A stretch of 16,912 bases of DNA from Clostridia bacterium. Its GTDB lineage: Bacteria > Bacillota_A > Clostridia > Christensenellales > Borkfalkiaceae. Numbering within the stretch: position 1 is the first letter of the stretch; each line of letters begins with the position of its first letter. Below, piece by piece: positions 6,841-13,566 of the stretch. The DNA lies in assembly GCA_017457015.1 (NCBI GenBank), contig JAFTIG010000018.1, forward strand, positions 1 through 16,912, written 5' to 3'. A program made the translations under genes and the position numbers. The notes beneath the pieces were generated by a model, which searched no databases, was not told the DNA's origin, and saw only the letters and a list, made by a program, of their open reading frames with translations.

Positions 6841-7851
6841 ATGAAAAAATATCTCTTACCCCAAAGCGGAAAATTTTACAAGGCTAATCTTCACACTCAC
6901 ACGACGATATCCGACGGGCAGATGTCGCCTGAAACCATTAAAGAAAAATATATGGAACTTGGGTATTCTATAATTGCATATACCGACCACGACGTTTTTA
7001 TTCCACACAACGATTTGACGGACGAAAACTTTCTTGCACTAAACGGTTACGAAATGGAAATTTTACAGCCGTTTGAAAATGGACTTCCACAGCAAACGAG
7101 TAAAACCTGCCACATGTGTTTTATTGCGCTTGATAAAGATAAAACCAAACAGGCGTGTTGGCATAGAACGGGATATCTTTTTGCAAACGCAGTAAATTAT
7201 CGCGACAAGGTTGATTTTGACAAAAGTTTGCCCGATTATGAAAGAGAATATACTGGGGAAAGAATTTCCGATATGATGAGAATAGGAAGAGAAAACGGGT
7301 TTTTCGTTACCTATAACCACCCCACTTGGTCGGGCGAAACGTATGAAGACTATATGAAATACGACAATATGCACGCTATGGAAATTTATAATAACGAGTG
7401 TGTTTTAGTGGGGGCTGACGAATACAACGCGCGCGTTTACGACGATATGTTGCGCGGAGGAAAAAAACTTTACTGCGTCGCTACCGACGACGTACACGCA
7501 CCAGTATCGGTCGGCGGTGGATACGTTATGATAAAAGCCGATAAACTTGAATATAAAACTATAACCGACGCTATGCTAAACGGCGATTTTTATTCGTCAA
7601 CAGGTCCTGAAATAAAAGAACTTTATATTGAAGACGGAGTTCTTCACGTTAAGACTTCCCCCGCTAAAATTATCGCTTTAAGCACCGAACATAGAAGACT
7701 TGATAAAGTTTCTGGAGATTACGGTACGCCGGTTACTGAAGGTGCGTTTAAGGTGTTCGACTACGACGGATATATTAGAATTACCGTTATTGACGAGCAA
7801 GGAAATCACGCTAACACGAACGCATATTTTGTAGAAGATTTATTAAAGTAG
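6841..7851 (+). CDS. PHP-domain metal-dependent phosphoesterase
   Basis: A 336-residue PHP-domain protein with an intact multi-metal site: NLHTHTTISDG (17-26, giving H18, H20 and D25), YTDHD (47-51), E71 or E73 after GYE, NHP (159-161) and TDDVH (215-219). PHP proteins hydrolyse phosphate esters using Mn, Zn or Fe; known roles include 3',5'-nucleotide hydrolysis, histidinol phosphate hydrolysis and polymerase proofreading. About 80 residues after the PHP barrel form a beta-rich C-terminal domain (from about residue 255). There is no signal peptide, so it acts in the cytoplasm. AAGGAG lies upstream of the ATG. It begins 22 bases after a terminator and has no obvious promoter of its own. The substrate is not predictable. 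Confidence 0.88.
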   Translation: MKKYLLPQSGKFYKANLHTHTTISDGQMSPETIKEKYMELGYSIIAYTDHDVFIPHNDLTDENFLALNGYEMEILQPFENGLPQQTSKTCHMCFIALDKDKTKQACWHRTGYLFANAVNYRDKVDFDKSLPDYEREYTGERISDMMRIGRENGFFVTYNHPTWSGETYEDYMKYDNMHAMEIYNNECVLVGADEYNARVYDDMLRGGKKLYCVATDDVHAPVSVGGGYVMIKADKLEYKTITDAMLNGDFYSSTGPEIKELYIEDGVLHVKTSPAKIIALSTEHRRLDKVSGDYGTPVTEGAFKVFDYDGYIRITVIDEQGNHANTNAYFVEDLLK

Positions 7852-7897
7852 TATAATTTTTCAACGTTTATTCAATAATTTTATATATAATTATTCG

Positions 7898-7903
7898 TAT
7901 AAT
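7898..7903 (+). promoter_or_regulatory. Possible -10 box before the membrane protein gene
   Basis: A perfect TATAAT lies 22 bases before the membrane protein ATG, but no matching -35 is seen in this AT-rich gap (7852-7925). No terminator follows the PHP gene, so read-through may also supply expression. Confidence 0.3.
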
Positions 7904-7925
7904 TAAATAATTTTAGGAGACTAAT

Positions 7926-8477
7926 ATGGAAAAAAAGTTTGAAAAAAAGGACGTTAAGAACGTCGTAGTTGCAGCAGTACTTCTCGTAGTTGGCATACTG
8001 TTTTGTTTTTCGTCGGCTATGGGGAACAAAGCGCTCAGTTGGATTATAGGTAGCGCGCTTATACTAACGGGAGTGTTAAGCGTTATAAATTCTTTTTCTA
8101 TTAAGAAAAGCACGTTGACGTCCGACGGCATTATAGGAGCGGCGATCGCAGCCTTCGGTATTTTGTTTGCGGGCAATACTTTGTCTTGGATTATCTTCAA
8201 CTATATCCCCTTCCTTCTTATTTGCACGGGCATAGTGATAACGATAGACGCGTTTATTAAAAAGATTAAAGATAAAGAAACTTCTAAATTCGTATTTGAA
8301 TTGATATTAGGAGTTTTAACCATCGCTTTAGGATTTTGCTTAAAATACGTAAACGGCTTTTCGGAATTCACGTCGGTTATTTTAGGAATAGTACTTATCG
8401 TTTACGCAATCTATTCAATAATATCGATTTTCCTTAAAAATAAAGAAGACGAAAAAAAGAAAGAAGATAAAGAATAA
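7926..8477 (+). CDS. Six-helix integral membrane protein, DUF308/HdeD-like
   Basis: A 183-residue membrane protein. Six hydrophobic segments are seen at roughly residues 12-31, 35-55, 66-83, 86-107, 122-140 and 146-167, with lysine-rich loops and a strongly charged C-terminal tail (KNKEDEKKKEDKE). Small residues recur in three helix pairs, each ending in a short hydrophilic turn. This is the architecture of the DUF308/HdeD family of short repeated membrane segments, whose best-known member protects enteric bacteria from acid. The N-terminus is lysine-rich and uncleaved in appearance, and both termini are probably cytoplasmic. The ribosome binding site AGGAGA precedes the ATG. The family call rests on architecture and is moderate; function unknown. 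Confidence 0.75.
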   Translation: MEKKFEKKDVKNVVVAAVLLVVGILFCFSSAMGNKALSWIIGSALILTGVLSVINSFSIKKSTLTSDGIIGAAIAAFGILFAGNTLSWIIFNYIPFLLICTGIVITIDAFIKKIKDKETSKFVFELILGVLTIALGFCLKYVNGFSEFTSVILGIVLIVYAIYSIISIFLKNKEDEKKKEDKE

Positions 8478-8498
8478 ATATATAAAATAAATATATAA
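8473..8498. repeat. Perfect 13-bp tandem duplication across a stop codon
   Basis: AATAAATATATAA occurs twice back-to-back. The first copy contains the TAA stop (8475-8477) of the membrane protein gene. It looks like a replication-slippage duplication in AT-rich DNA, without coding effect. Confidence 0.85.
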
Positions 8499-8501
8499 TT
8501 T

Positions 8502-8533
8502 GAGCCACGACTGCGGTCGTGGCTCTTTTTTCT
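8502..8533. terminator. Strong Rho-independent terminator between convergent genes
   Basis: GAGCCACGAC (8502-8511) pairs perfectly with GTCGTGGCTC (8516-8525) around a TGCG loop, followed by six Ts. It ends the membrane protein transcript. On the opposite strand the hairpin follows the dtd stop but has only a weak T-run. Confidence 0.93.
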
Positions 8534-8543
8534 TACTATAAAT

Positions 8544-8984
8544 TTAATCTCTTTCTAATATTACCGTAAACGGTCCGTCGTTGGTTTGGTTTATCTTCAT
8601 ATCAGCGCCGAACACTCCGCCTTTTACTGTAAGCCCCTGTGCTCTTAACCCGTTTAAGACGTATTCGTAAAGTTCGTTCGCTTTATCGGGACTTTCTGCA
8701 TTTAAGAAGTCAGGGCGGTTACCGTGAGAAGTATTTGCGTAAAGGGTAAACTGCGAAACGAGAAGAATTTCCCCGTTAGTGTCCACGATAGACTTGTTTA
8801 TCTTGCCGTTCTCGTCTTCACAGATGCGCATGGGCGGTATTTTTTTTATAAAATAATCTGCCGTATCTTTGGTATCGCCCTTTTTAACGCCTAAAAAAAT
8901 TGCGTAACCTGCACCGATTTCAGATATAAGTTTTCCGTCAACCTTTAGATCCGCGTTTAAAACGCGCTGTATAACTGCTTTCAT
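8544..8984 (-). CDS. dtd: D-aminoacyl-tRNA deacylase
   Basis: A 146-residue DTD enzyme, the normal family length. It removes D-tyrosine and other D-amino acids (and glycine from mischarged tRNA-Ala) from tRNA in the cytoplasm. Signature motifs are intact: MKAVIQRV at the N-terminus, EIGAGYAIFLGV (22-33), SQFTL (77-81) in the active site, and the NDGPFT loop (135-140) whose Gly-cis-Pro pair (G137-P138) gives chiral selection. The ATG at 8984 follows AAAGGAG with a 7-base spacer. It diverges from the NrdG-type gene, and the two promoters share their -35 region. A GTPase/synthetase RelA, often next to dtd in Firmicutes, is not present here. Confidence 0.97.
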   Translation of the reverse strand: MKAVIQRVLNADLKVDGKLISEIGAGYAIFLGVKKGDTKDTADYFIKKIPPMRICEDENGKINKSIVDTNGEILLVSQFTLYANTSHGNRPDFLNAESPDKANELYEYVLNGLRAQGLTVKGGVFGADMKINQTNDGPFTVILERD

Positions 8985-9009
8985 TTTTTGCTCCTTTATT
9001 TACTTGTAT

Positions 9010-9038
9010 ATGATAACATAATTTGATTTATTTGACAA
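9010..9038 (-). promoter_or_regulatory. dtd promoter overlapping the nrdG promoter
   Basis: On the minus strand TTGTCA (9033-9038) and TATCAT (9010-9015) lie 17 bases apart. The -35 hexamer overlaps that of the divergent NrdG-type gene by five bases, so RNA polymerase cannot occupy both at once. Confidence 0.65.
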
Positions 9039-9060
9039 GTAAATATAAAAAAGGTATAAT
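9032..9060 (+). promoter_or_regulatory. Consensus promoter of the NrdG-type gene
   Basis: TTGACA (9032-9037), a 17-base spacer and TATAAT (9055-9060): a perfect match to the SigA consensus in both hexamers and spacing. Transcription would start about 10 bases before the start codon, leaving a very short leader that still holds AAGGTG. Confidence 0.9.
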
Positions 9061-9077
9061 AATCTTTAAGGTGTTTT

Positions 9078-9776
9078 ATGAATATTTTAGGTATTGAAAA
9101 AATGTCACTCGTCGATTACGACGGAAAGGTAGCGGCTACCGTATTTACGGGTGGCTGTAATTTTAAGTGTCCGTTTTGTCATAATTCACCACTCGTTTTA
9201 GATTTTAATAACCTTCCCACCCTTACAGAAGACGATATATTTTCATATCTAAAAAAAAGGCAAGGAATTTTGGACGGGGTTTGCGTTTCAGGCGGAGAGC
9301 CGACGTTGCAAAAAGACTTACCGGAATTTATTGAAAAAATAAAGGCGCTTGGCTACTCGGTAAAACTTGATACCAACGGCACTAACCCCGAACTTATTAA
9401 AACTCTTAATGAAAATAAACTCGTAGATTACTTTGCTATGGACATTAAAAACGACCGAAATCACTACGCCGAGATTTGCGGTTTTGATAAATTCAATACC
9501 GAAAGAGTGGAAAAATCCGTAGAATACTTTTTGAGTGGTAAAGCCGATTACGAGTTCCGCACTACCCTTATCGCAGAATATCATAAACCTGATAATATTC
9601 TTTCGATCGGACAATGGATTAAGGGCGCAAATAAATATTTTTTGCAAAAATTCAAAGATACTGGCAGTTGTATTAAAGACGGACTTTCCGCAGTTAGCGA
9701 CGCGACGGTATTAAAATATATCGATACTCTTAAAAATTATGTTTCCACCGTCAAAACGCGTGGTTACGATTTATAA
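9078..9776 (+). CDS. nrdG: Anaerobic ribonucleoside-triphosphate reductase activating protein (radical SAM, NrdG type)
   Basis: A 232-residue radical SAM protein of the TIGR02495 activase type. It would use a [4Fe-4S] cluster and S-adenosylmethionine to place the glycyl radical on NrdD. Seen: the FTGGCNFKCPFCHN cluster motif with C27, C31 and C34 (CX3CX2C), the GGEP SAM-binding motif (72-75), and a DTNGT segment (98-102). It is longer than the roughly 150-residue E. coli-type NrdG and has a fuller barrel, as TIGR02495 members do. The nrdD gene lies about 4.7 kb downstream on the other strand, so the pair is linked but not in one operon. The promoter is full consensus. The exact target is inferred; another glycyl radical enzyme is possible but none is in the window. 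Confidence 0.88.
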   Translation: MNILGIEKMSLVDYDGKVAATVFTGGCNFKCPFCHNSPLVLDFNNLPTLTEDDIFSYLKKRQGILDGVCVSGGEPTLQKDLPEFIEKIKALGYSVKLDTNGTNPELIKTLNENKLVDYFAMDIKNDRNHYAEICGFDKFNTERVEKSVEYFLSGKADYEFRTTLIAEYHKPDNILSIGQWIKGANKYFLQKFKDTGSCIKDGLSAVSDATVLKYIDTLKNYVSTVKTRGYDL

Positions 9777-9794
9777 AAATATGCTTGTGGGCAG

Positions 9795-9823
9795 TTGACT
9801 TTAATAAGAGTAAGTGATATAAT
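9795..9823 (+). promoter_or_regulatory. Strong promoter of the SCIFF peptide gene
   Basis: TTGACT (9795-9800), a 17-base spacer and TATAAT (9818-9823), with an extended -10 TG at 9815-9816. The leader of about 30 bases holds a GGAGG. Near-consensus strength suits a highly expressed peptide. Confidence 0.85.
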
Positions 9824-9862
9824 AATTTTATAAACGTATGAATTATAACGGAGGTTTGAAAA

Positions 9863-10015
9863 ATGAAACATATTGAAACTATCGAAACTCGCAATCTTTG
9901 TGAAAGTGCTAAAAACGGCGGTTGTGGCGAATGCCAAACTTCTTGCCAGTCTGCTTGTAAGACCAGTTGCGGTATTGCAAATCAGCAGTGTGAAAACGCA
10001 AAGGAAAGCGAATAA
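9863..10015 (+). CDS. scfA: SCIFF (six-Cys-in-forty-five) ribosomal peptide precursor
   Basis: A 50-residue cysteine-rich peptide, starting MKHIETIETRNLC, with a core of GCGECQTSCQSACKTSC (20-36) and a tail ANQQCENAKESE. This is the SCIFF (TIGR03973) pattern, the conserved ribosomal peptide of Clostridia whose cysteines are joined by thioether bonds to other residues' alpha carbons by a radical SAM maturase. Seven cysteines are present (13, 21, 24, 28, 32, 36, 43), one more than the family name implies. The ATG sits 8 bases after a perfect GGAGG (9850-9854), behind a strong promoter. A terminator and then the matching maturase gene follow. Too short for many gene finders, but very well supported by composition and context. 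Confidence 0.95.
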   Translation: MKHIETIETRNLCESAKNGGCGECQTSCQSACKTSCGIANQQCENAKESE

Positions 10016-10030
10016 TTAAGTTAAGTAAAA

Positions 10031-10058
10031 ATTGCCGCCTTGAGGGGCGGCATTTTTA
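10031..10058 (+). terminator. Terminator/attenuator between SCIFF peptide and maturase
   Basis: TGCCGCC (10033-10039) pairs with GGCGGCA (10046-10052) around a 6-base loop, followed by five Ts. It lies between peptide and maturase with no new promoter seen after it, so it probably makes the peptide message far more abundant than the maturase message. Confidence 0.85.
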
Positions 10059-10078
10059 TTAATCAAAGGAGAACGTAA

Positions 10079-11461
10079 ATGATTCACCAGTATCAATCGG
10101 GCGGATACAATATCGTTTTAGACGTTTGTTCGGGAGCAATACACGTCGTGGACGAAATCGCGTACGATATTATAAAAGAATACGAACAAGTTGAAAAAAC
10201 TCGCTTAATAGAAAAAACTTTTTCAAAGTACGCAGTTAACGACGTCAGTGTAAAAGACGTAGAAGAGTGTTACGATCAGATAACTGACCTTAAAAACGCA
10301 TCCAAACTCTTCTCCCCCGACACTTTTGAACCGATTGCAGGTAAACTTAAAGAAAAAACTTCGGGCGTTATAAAAGCGCTCTGTTTGCACGTTGCACACA
10401 CTTGCAACCTAAATTGCGCGTATTGCTTTGCCAGCCAAGGCAAATACAGTGGAGAGCGTGCCGTTATGAGTTTTGAAGTGGGTAAACGCGCCCTTGATTT
10501 TCTCGTAGAAAATTCAGGAACTCGTAAAAACCTTGAAGTAGACTTTTTTGGCGGAGAGCCACTTATGAACTTTGACGTAGTAAAAAAACTCGTCGAATAC
10601 GCGCGCTCTATTGAAAAAGAAAAAAACAAGAACTTTAGATTTACTCTCACCACTAACGGTATATTGATTGACGACGACGTTATAGATTTTGCTAACAAAG
10701 AGATGAGCAACGTCGTTTTAAGTCTTGACGGCAGAAAGGAAATTCACGACCGCTACCGCGTAGATTATAACGGTAACGGAAGTTGGGAAAAAATCGTTCC
10801 TAAATTCCAAAAACTTGTCAAGGCGCGCGGTGGTAAGAATTATTATATGCGCGGTACGTTTACGCACGCAAACCCCGACTTTTTAGAAGATATAAAAGTT
10901 ATGCTCGATTTAGGGTTTAACGAACTTTCTATGGAGCCCGTAGTATGCGCGGCTGGAGATCCTAACGAACTTACCCAAGAAGACCTTCCTATCGTTTTAG
11001 AACAATATGAAAAACTTGCCGAACTCATGATCGAAAGAAATAAACAAGGTAAACCCTTTACTTTTTATCACTATATGATAGATTTAACGGGCGGACCTTG
11101 TATATATAAACGCATTTCGGGCTGTGGTTCAGGTACGGAATATATGGCGGTTACGCCGTGGGGCGACCTTTATCCTTGTCATCAATTCGTAGGTGATGAG
11201 AAGTTTAAACTCGGCGACGTGTTTAACGGCGTGAGTAACGATAAAATTCAAAAGGAATTTGGCGATTGCAACGTATACGCTCGCCCCGACTGCAAGGGCT
11301 GTTGGGCAAAACTGTACTGTTCGGGCGGTTGTTCGGCAAACGCTTATCACGCGACTGGCTCGGTGCGCGGTGTATATAAGTACGGTTGCGAACTATTTAA
11401 AAAGCGCATGGAATGCGCCATTGCCGTCCAAGTTGCAAACCGATTTAACGGTAAAAAGTAA
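10079..11461 (+). CDS. scfB: SCIFF peptide maturase, radical SAM/SPASM enzyme
   Basis: A 460-residue radical SAM enzyme matching the thioether-forming SCIFF maturase family (TIGR03974). An N-terminal domain of about 95 residues resembles the peptide-binding RRE region. The radical SAM motif HTCNLNCAYCF gives C109, C113 and C116 (CX3CX2C), followed by FGGEP near 156-160. The C-terminal third is a SPASM/twitch domain with many cysteines (GGPC, SGCGSG, YPCHQF, GDCNVY, DCKGC, YCSGGC, YGCELF), enough for two auxiliary [4Fe-4S] clusters. The substrate would be the 50-residue peptide encoded just upstream. AAAGGAG precedes the ATG. Its stop codon shares a base with the next gene's ATG (TAATG). Confidence 0.96.
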   Translation: MIHQYQSGGYNIVLDVCSGAIHVVDEIAYDIIKEYEQVEKTRLIEKTFSKYAVNDVSVKDVEECYDQITDLKNASKLFSPDTFEPIAGKLKEKTSGVIKALCLHVAHTCNLNCAYCFASQGKYSGERAVMSFEVGKRALDFLVENSGTRKNLEVDFFGGEPLMNFDVVKKLVEYARSIEKEKNKNFRFTLTTNGILIDDDVIDFANKEMSNVVLSLDGRKEIHDRYRVDYNGNGSWEKIVPKFQKLVKARGGKNYYMRGTFTHANPDFLEDIKVMLDLGFNELSMEPVVCAAGDPNELTQEDLPIVLEQYEKLAELMIERNKQGKPFTFYHYMIDLTGGPCIYKRISGCGSGTEYMAVTPWGDLYPCHQFVGDEKFKLGDVFNGVSNDKIQKEFGDCNVYARPDCKGCWAKLYCSGGCSANAYHATGSVRGVYKYGCELFKKRMECAIAVQVANRFNGKK

Positions 11462-12798
11462 TGACTACGCCTATAATTGACTTTGTGAAAAAATATGCTT
11501 TTAATAGCCCGTTAAGAGCGCACATGCCCGGTCATAAAGGCAAGTCTTTTATCGGTGTGGAAAATATAGATATTACCGAAATAGACGGAGCGGACGATCT
11601 TTATCACGCAAGCGGTATTATTGCGGAGAGCGAAAAAAATGCTAGTGCGCTTTTTAATGCGCACACCTTTTATTCTACCGAAGGCTCTACCCTATCCATA
11701 AAATCAATGCTGTATCTTGCGGTAAAATATGCAAAAGAAAAAGGTGTTAAACCGGTCGTAGCGGCAGGACGAAATGCACATAAAGCCTTTTTAGATGCCG
11801 CTGCGCTTATCGGCTTTGACGTCAAGTGGATTGCGACTAAAAATTCATCTTATCTATCTTGTAACGTCACTGCAGAAACAATAAGCAATCTCTTTTTTAA
11901 CTGCGACGAAAAGCCGTTTGCCGTCTATTTAACTACCCCCGATTATTTAGGGAATACTATTGACGTAAAAGCCGTTTCCGCTATCTGTAAAGCGCACGGC
12001 GCGCTTTTACTCGTAGATAACGCACACGGCGCTTACACCAAGTTTTTAACGCCATCAAGCCACCCTATCGATTTAGGTGCGGATATGTGTTGCGACTCGG
12101 CACATAAAACTTTACCCGTCGTTACGGGCGGGGCGTATTTACACGTTTGTAAAGACGCTAATCCTTATTTTTATAAAAACGCAAAATATGCAATGTCGCT
12201 ATTTGGCTCTACAAGCCCGTCTTACGTTATATTACAATCGCTCGACGCAGTTAACGCATACTTATCCGATAACTATGACAAAAAGTTGTTTGATACAGTT
12301 TTGCGAGTCGCTGAACTGAAAAAGAAATTATCAGAATTCGGCTATTCTATAATAGGAGATGAAGGGCTTAAAATCACTTTTGATATTAAAAAATTCGGTT
12401 ATACGGGATGCGAGTTTAATCAAGTGCTAAAAGATAACGGGATATATTCGGAATTTTACGATCCCGATTATTTGGTGCTTATGCTTTCGCCCGAAACGGA
12501 ACACGACGATATATTAAAGTTAGAACGGATTTTAATAAACCTACCCAAAAGAACGGCTATTAAAGGTTTTAATAAGAAATTAACCTTGCCAATGGTTGCA
12601 CTTTCTGTACGCGACGCGGTTTTTGCACCGTCAGAAACGATTGACGTGCATAATGCAAAAGGCAGAATTGTGTCGGGTGAAACGGTTGCTTGTCCCCCTG
12701 CCGTTCCGATAATTGTCAGTGGTGAAATTATAGACGACAATACTATAGAACTGTTTGATTATTACGGAATCAAAACGTGTTCGGTTATAAAAGAATAA
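11461..12798 (+). CDS. Orn/Lys/Arg-type PLP-dependent decarboxylase
   Basis: A 445-residue fold-type I PLP enzyme of the Orn/Lys/Arg decarboxylase family, in the shorter Gram-positive form. Seen: the N-terminal RAHMPGHKG motif (19-27), EGS (74-76) near the cofactor phosphate, VDNAHG (185-190) with the cofactor-contacting Asp and His, and SAHKTLPVVTGG with the likely Schiff-base lysine K216. The C-terminal domain has the APSETI and ACPPAVPIIVSGE motifs. It would make a polyamine or diamine from a basic amino acid; which of arginine, lysine or ornithine cannot be read. Its ATG overlaps the maturase stop by one base and it has no clear ribosome binding site, so translation is probably coupled. 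A strong terminator follows. Confidence 0.93.
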   Translation: MTTPIIDFVKKYAFNSPLRAHMPGHKGKSFIGVENIDITEIDGADDLYHASGIIAESEKNASALFNAHTFYSTEGSTLSIKSMLYLAVKYAKEKGVKPVVAAGRNAHKAFLDAAALIGFDVKWIATKNSSYLSCNVTAETISNLFFNCDEKPFAVYLTTPDYLGNTIDVKAVSAICKAHGALLLVDNAHGAYTKFLTPSSHPIDLGADMCCDSAHKTLPVVTGGAYLHVCKDANPYFYKNAKYAMSLFGSTSPSYVILQSLDAVNAYLSDNYDKKLFDTVLRVAELKKKLSEFGYSIIGDEGLKITFDIKKFGYTGCEFNQVLKDNGIYSEFYDPDYLVLMLSPETEHDDILKLERILINLPKRTAIKGFNKKLTLPMVALSVRDAVFAPSETIDVHNAKGRIVSGETVACPPAVPIIVSGEIIDDNTIELFDYYGIKTCSVIKE

Positions 12799-12809
12799 AA
12801 TTAACGACA

Positions 12810-12842
12810 AACCCCGCGAAACGAGCAGTTTCGCGGGGTTTT
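12810..12842. terminator. Strong bidirectional terminator between convergent genes
   Basis: A perfect 13-bp GC-rich stem (12810-12822 with 12828-12840), loop GAGCA, with a T-run on the plus strand. On the minus strand a shorter T run follows. It separates the decarboxylase from the converging nrdD operon and can end both. Confidence 0.93.
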
Positions 12843-12865
12843 ATCAAAGGAAAAATTTTAATACA

Positions 12866-13564
12866 TTATCGGTTTAACAAAACTTGTCTGTTCGTACCGT
12901 AAAAAATATCGTCTTTACCGGAGATTTTTTTACAAAACTCTTCAAACTTTTGCTTACTGATAAGCCCTAAGTCTATTTCATAAGAGTGTCCCCAGATATA
13001 AAATAATTGTGGTTTGTCTTGCTCTGACGACAAAAAGTCATCAAGCAGATCAAACAACTTTCCGTCCGTATACTGCACGGTCGGATTAAACCTTGAAAGG
13101 TCGTTTTGCAAATCAAAAGAATAAGTGGACGTAATAGTTCTAGCGTACTCTATAGGCGTGTTGTTTTTTATCACGTTTGCCACTCGTTCGTCGTGGTTTT
13201 TCCCACCGCCCGGATACGCCATACCGCATACTGGATAACCGCAAAGCCGTTCCAAAAGTTCTCTATCAAGTTCTACCTGTCTAATAATCGTTTGATCGTC
13301 AAGCGACGGCAAGCCAGGATGAGTCAAAGTATGGACGGCTATCTCGTGTCCGTCGTATAAAGATTCAACTTCTGACGCTAAAACTTTATTATGCGATACC
13401 GTCTTATCGCCAACCGTAAGATCACGCGGTAACCCTAAAAGTCCTGAATTTATATTAAAAGTTGCTTTTAGTTTGTATTTATTAAGTATTTCAACAATGT
13501 ATCTATCTTGCGTAACTCCGTCGTCAAAACTGAACGTTACGGCTTTTTTCTTACCGTTCCACAT
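12866..13564 (-). CDS. Polysaccharide deacetylase (NodB homology) family protein
   Basis: A 232-residue carbohydrate esterase 4 type protein. Seen: the first catalytic motif TFSFDDG (D14 catalytic base candidate, D15 metal ligand), the metal-binding pair H78 and H82 in HTLTHPG, and the third motif near MAYPGG (115-120). Classical members remove acetyl groups from peptidoglycan or chitin outside the cell, but this protein starts MWNGKKKAVTFSFDD with no signal peptide or membrane anchor, so it should be cytoplasmic or act on a small soluble substrate. Its ATG is 2 bases after the trxB-like stop, with only a weak ribosome binding site, making it the last gene of the nrdD operon. The link to ribonucleotide reduction is unexplained. 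Substrate unknown. Confidence 0.88.
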   Translation of the reverse strand: MWNGKKKAVTFSFDDGVTQDRYIVEILNKYKLKATFNINSGLLGLPRDLTVGDKTVSHNKVLASEVESLYDGHEIAVHTLTHPGLPSLDDQTIIRQVELDRELLERLCGYPVCGMAYPGGGKNHDERVANVIKNNTPIEYARTITSTYSFDLQNDLSRFNPTVQYTDGKLFDLLDDFLSSEQDKPQLFYIWGHSYEIDLGLISKQKFEEFCKKISGKDDIFYGTNRQVLLNR

Positions 13565-13566
13565 AT

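Noticed and set aside
8473..8498. Start of a repeat array or CRISPR from the AATAAATATATAA copies.
   Set aside because: Only two adjoining copies exist, with no spacers; simple slippage in AT-rich DNA explains it.
10031..10058. Riboswitch or structured RNA between SCIFF peptide and maturase.
   Set aside because: The 63-base gap holds only one short hairpin with a U-run, which a simple terminator explains.
12866..13564. Secreted peptidoglycan deacetylase role.
   Set aside because: The catalytic motif begins at residue 10 and no signal peptide or transmembrane anchor precedes it; no upstream in-frame extension is possible because trxB-like ends 2 bases before.
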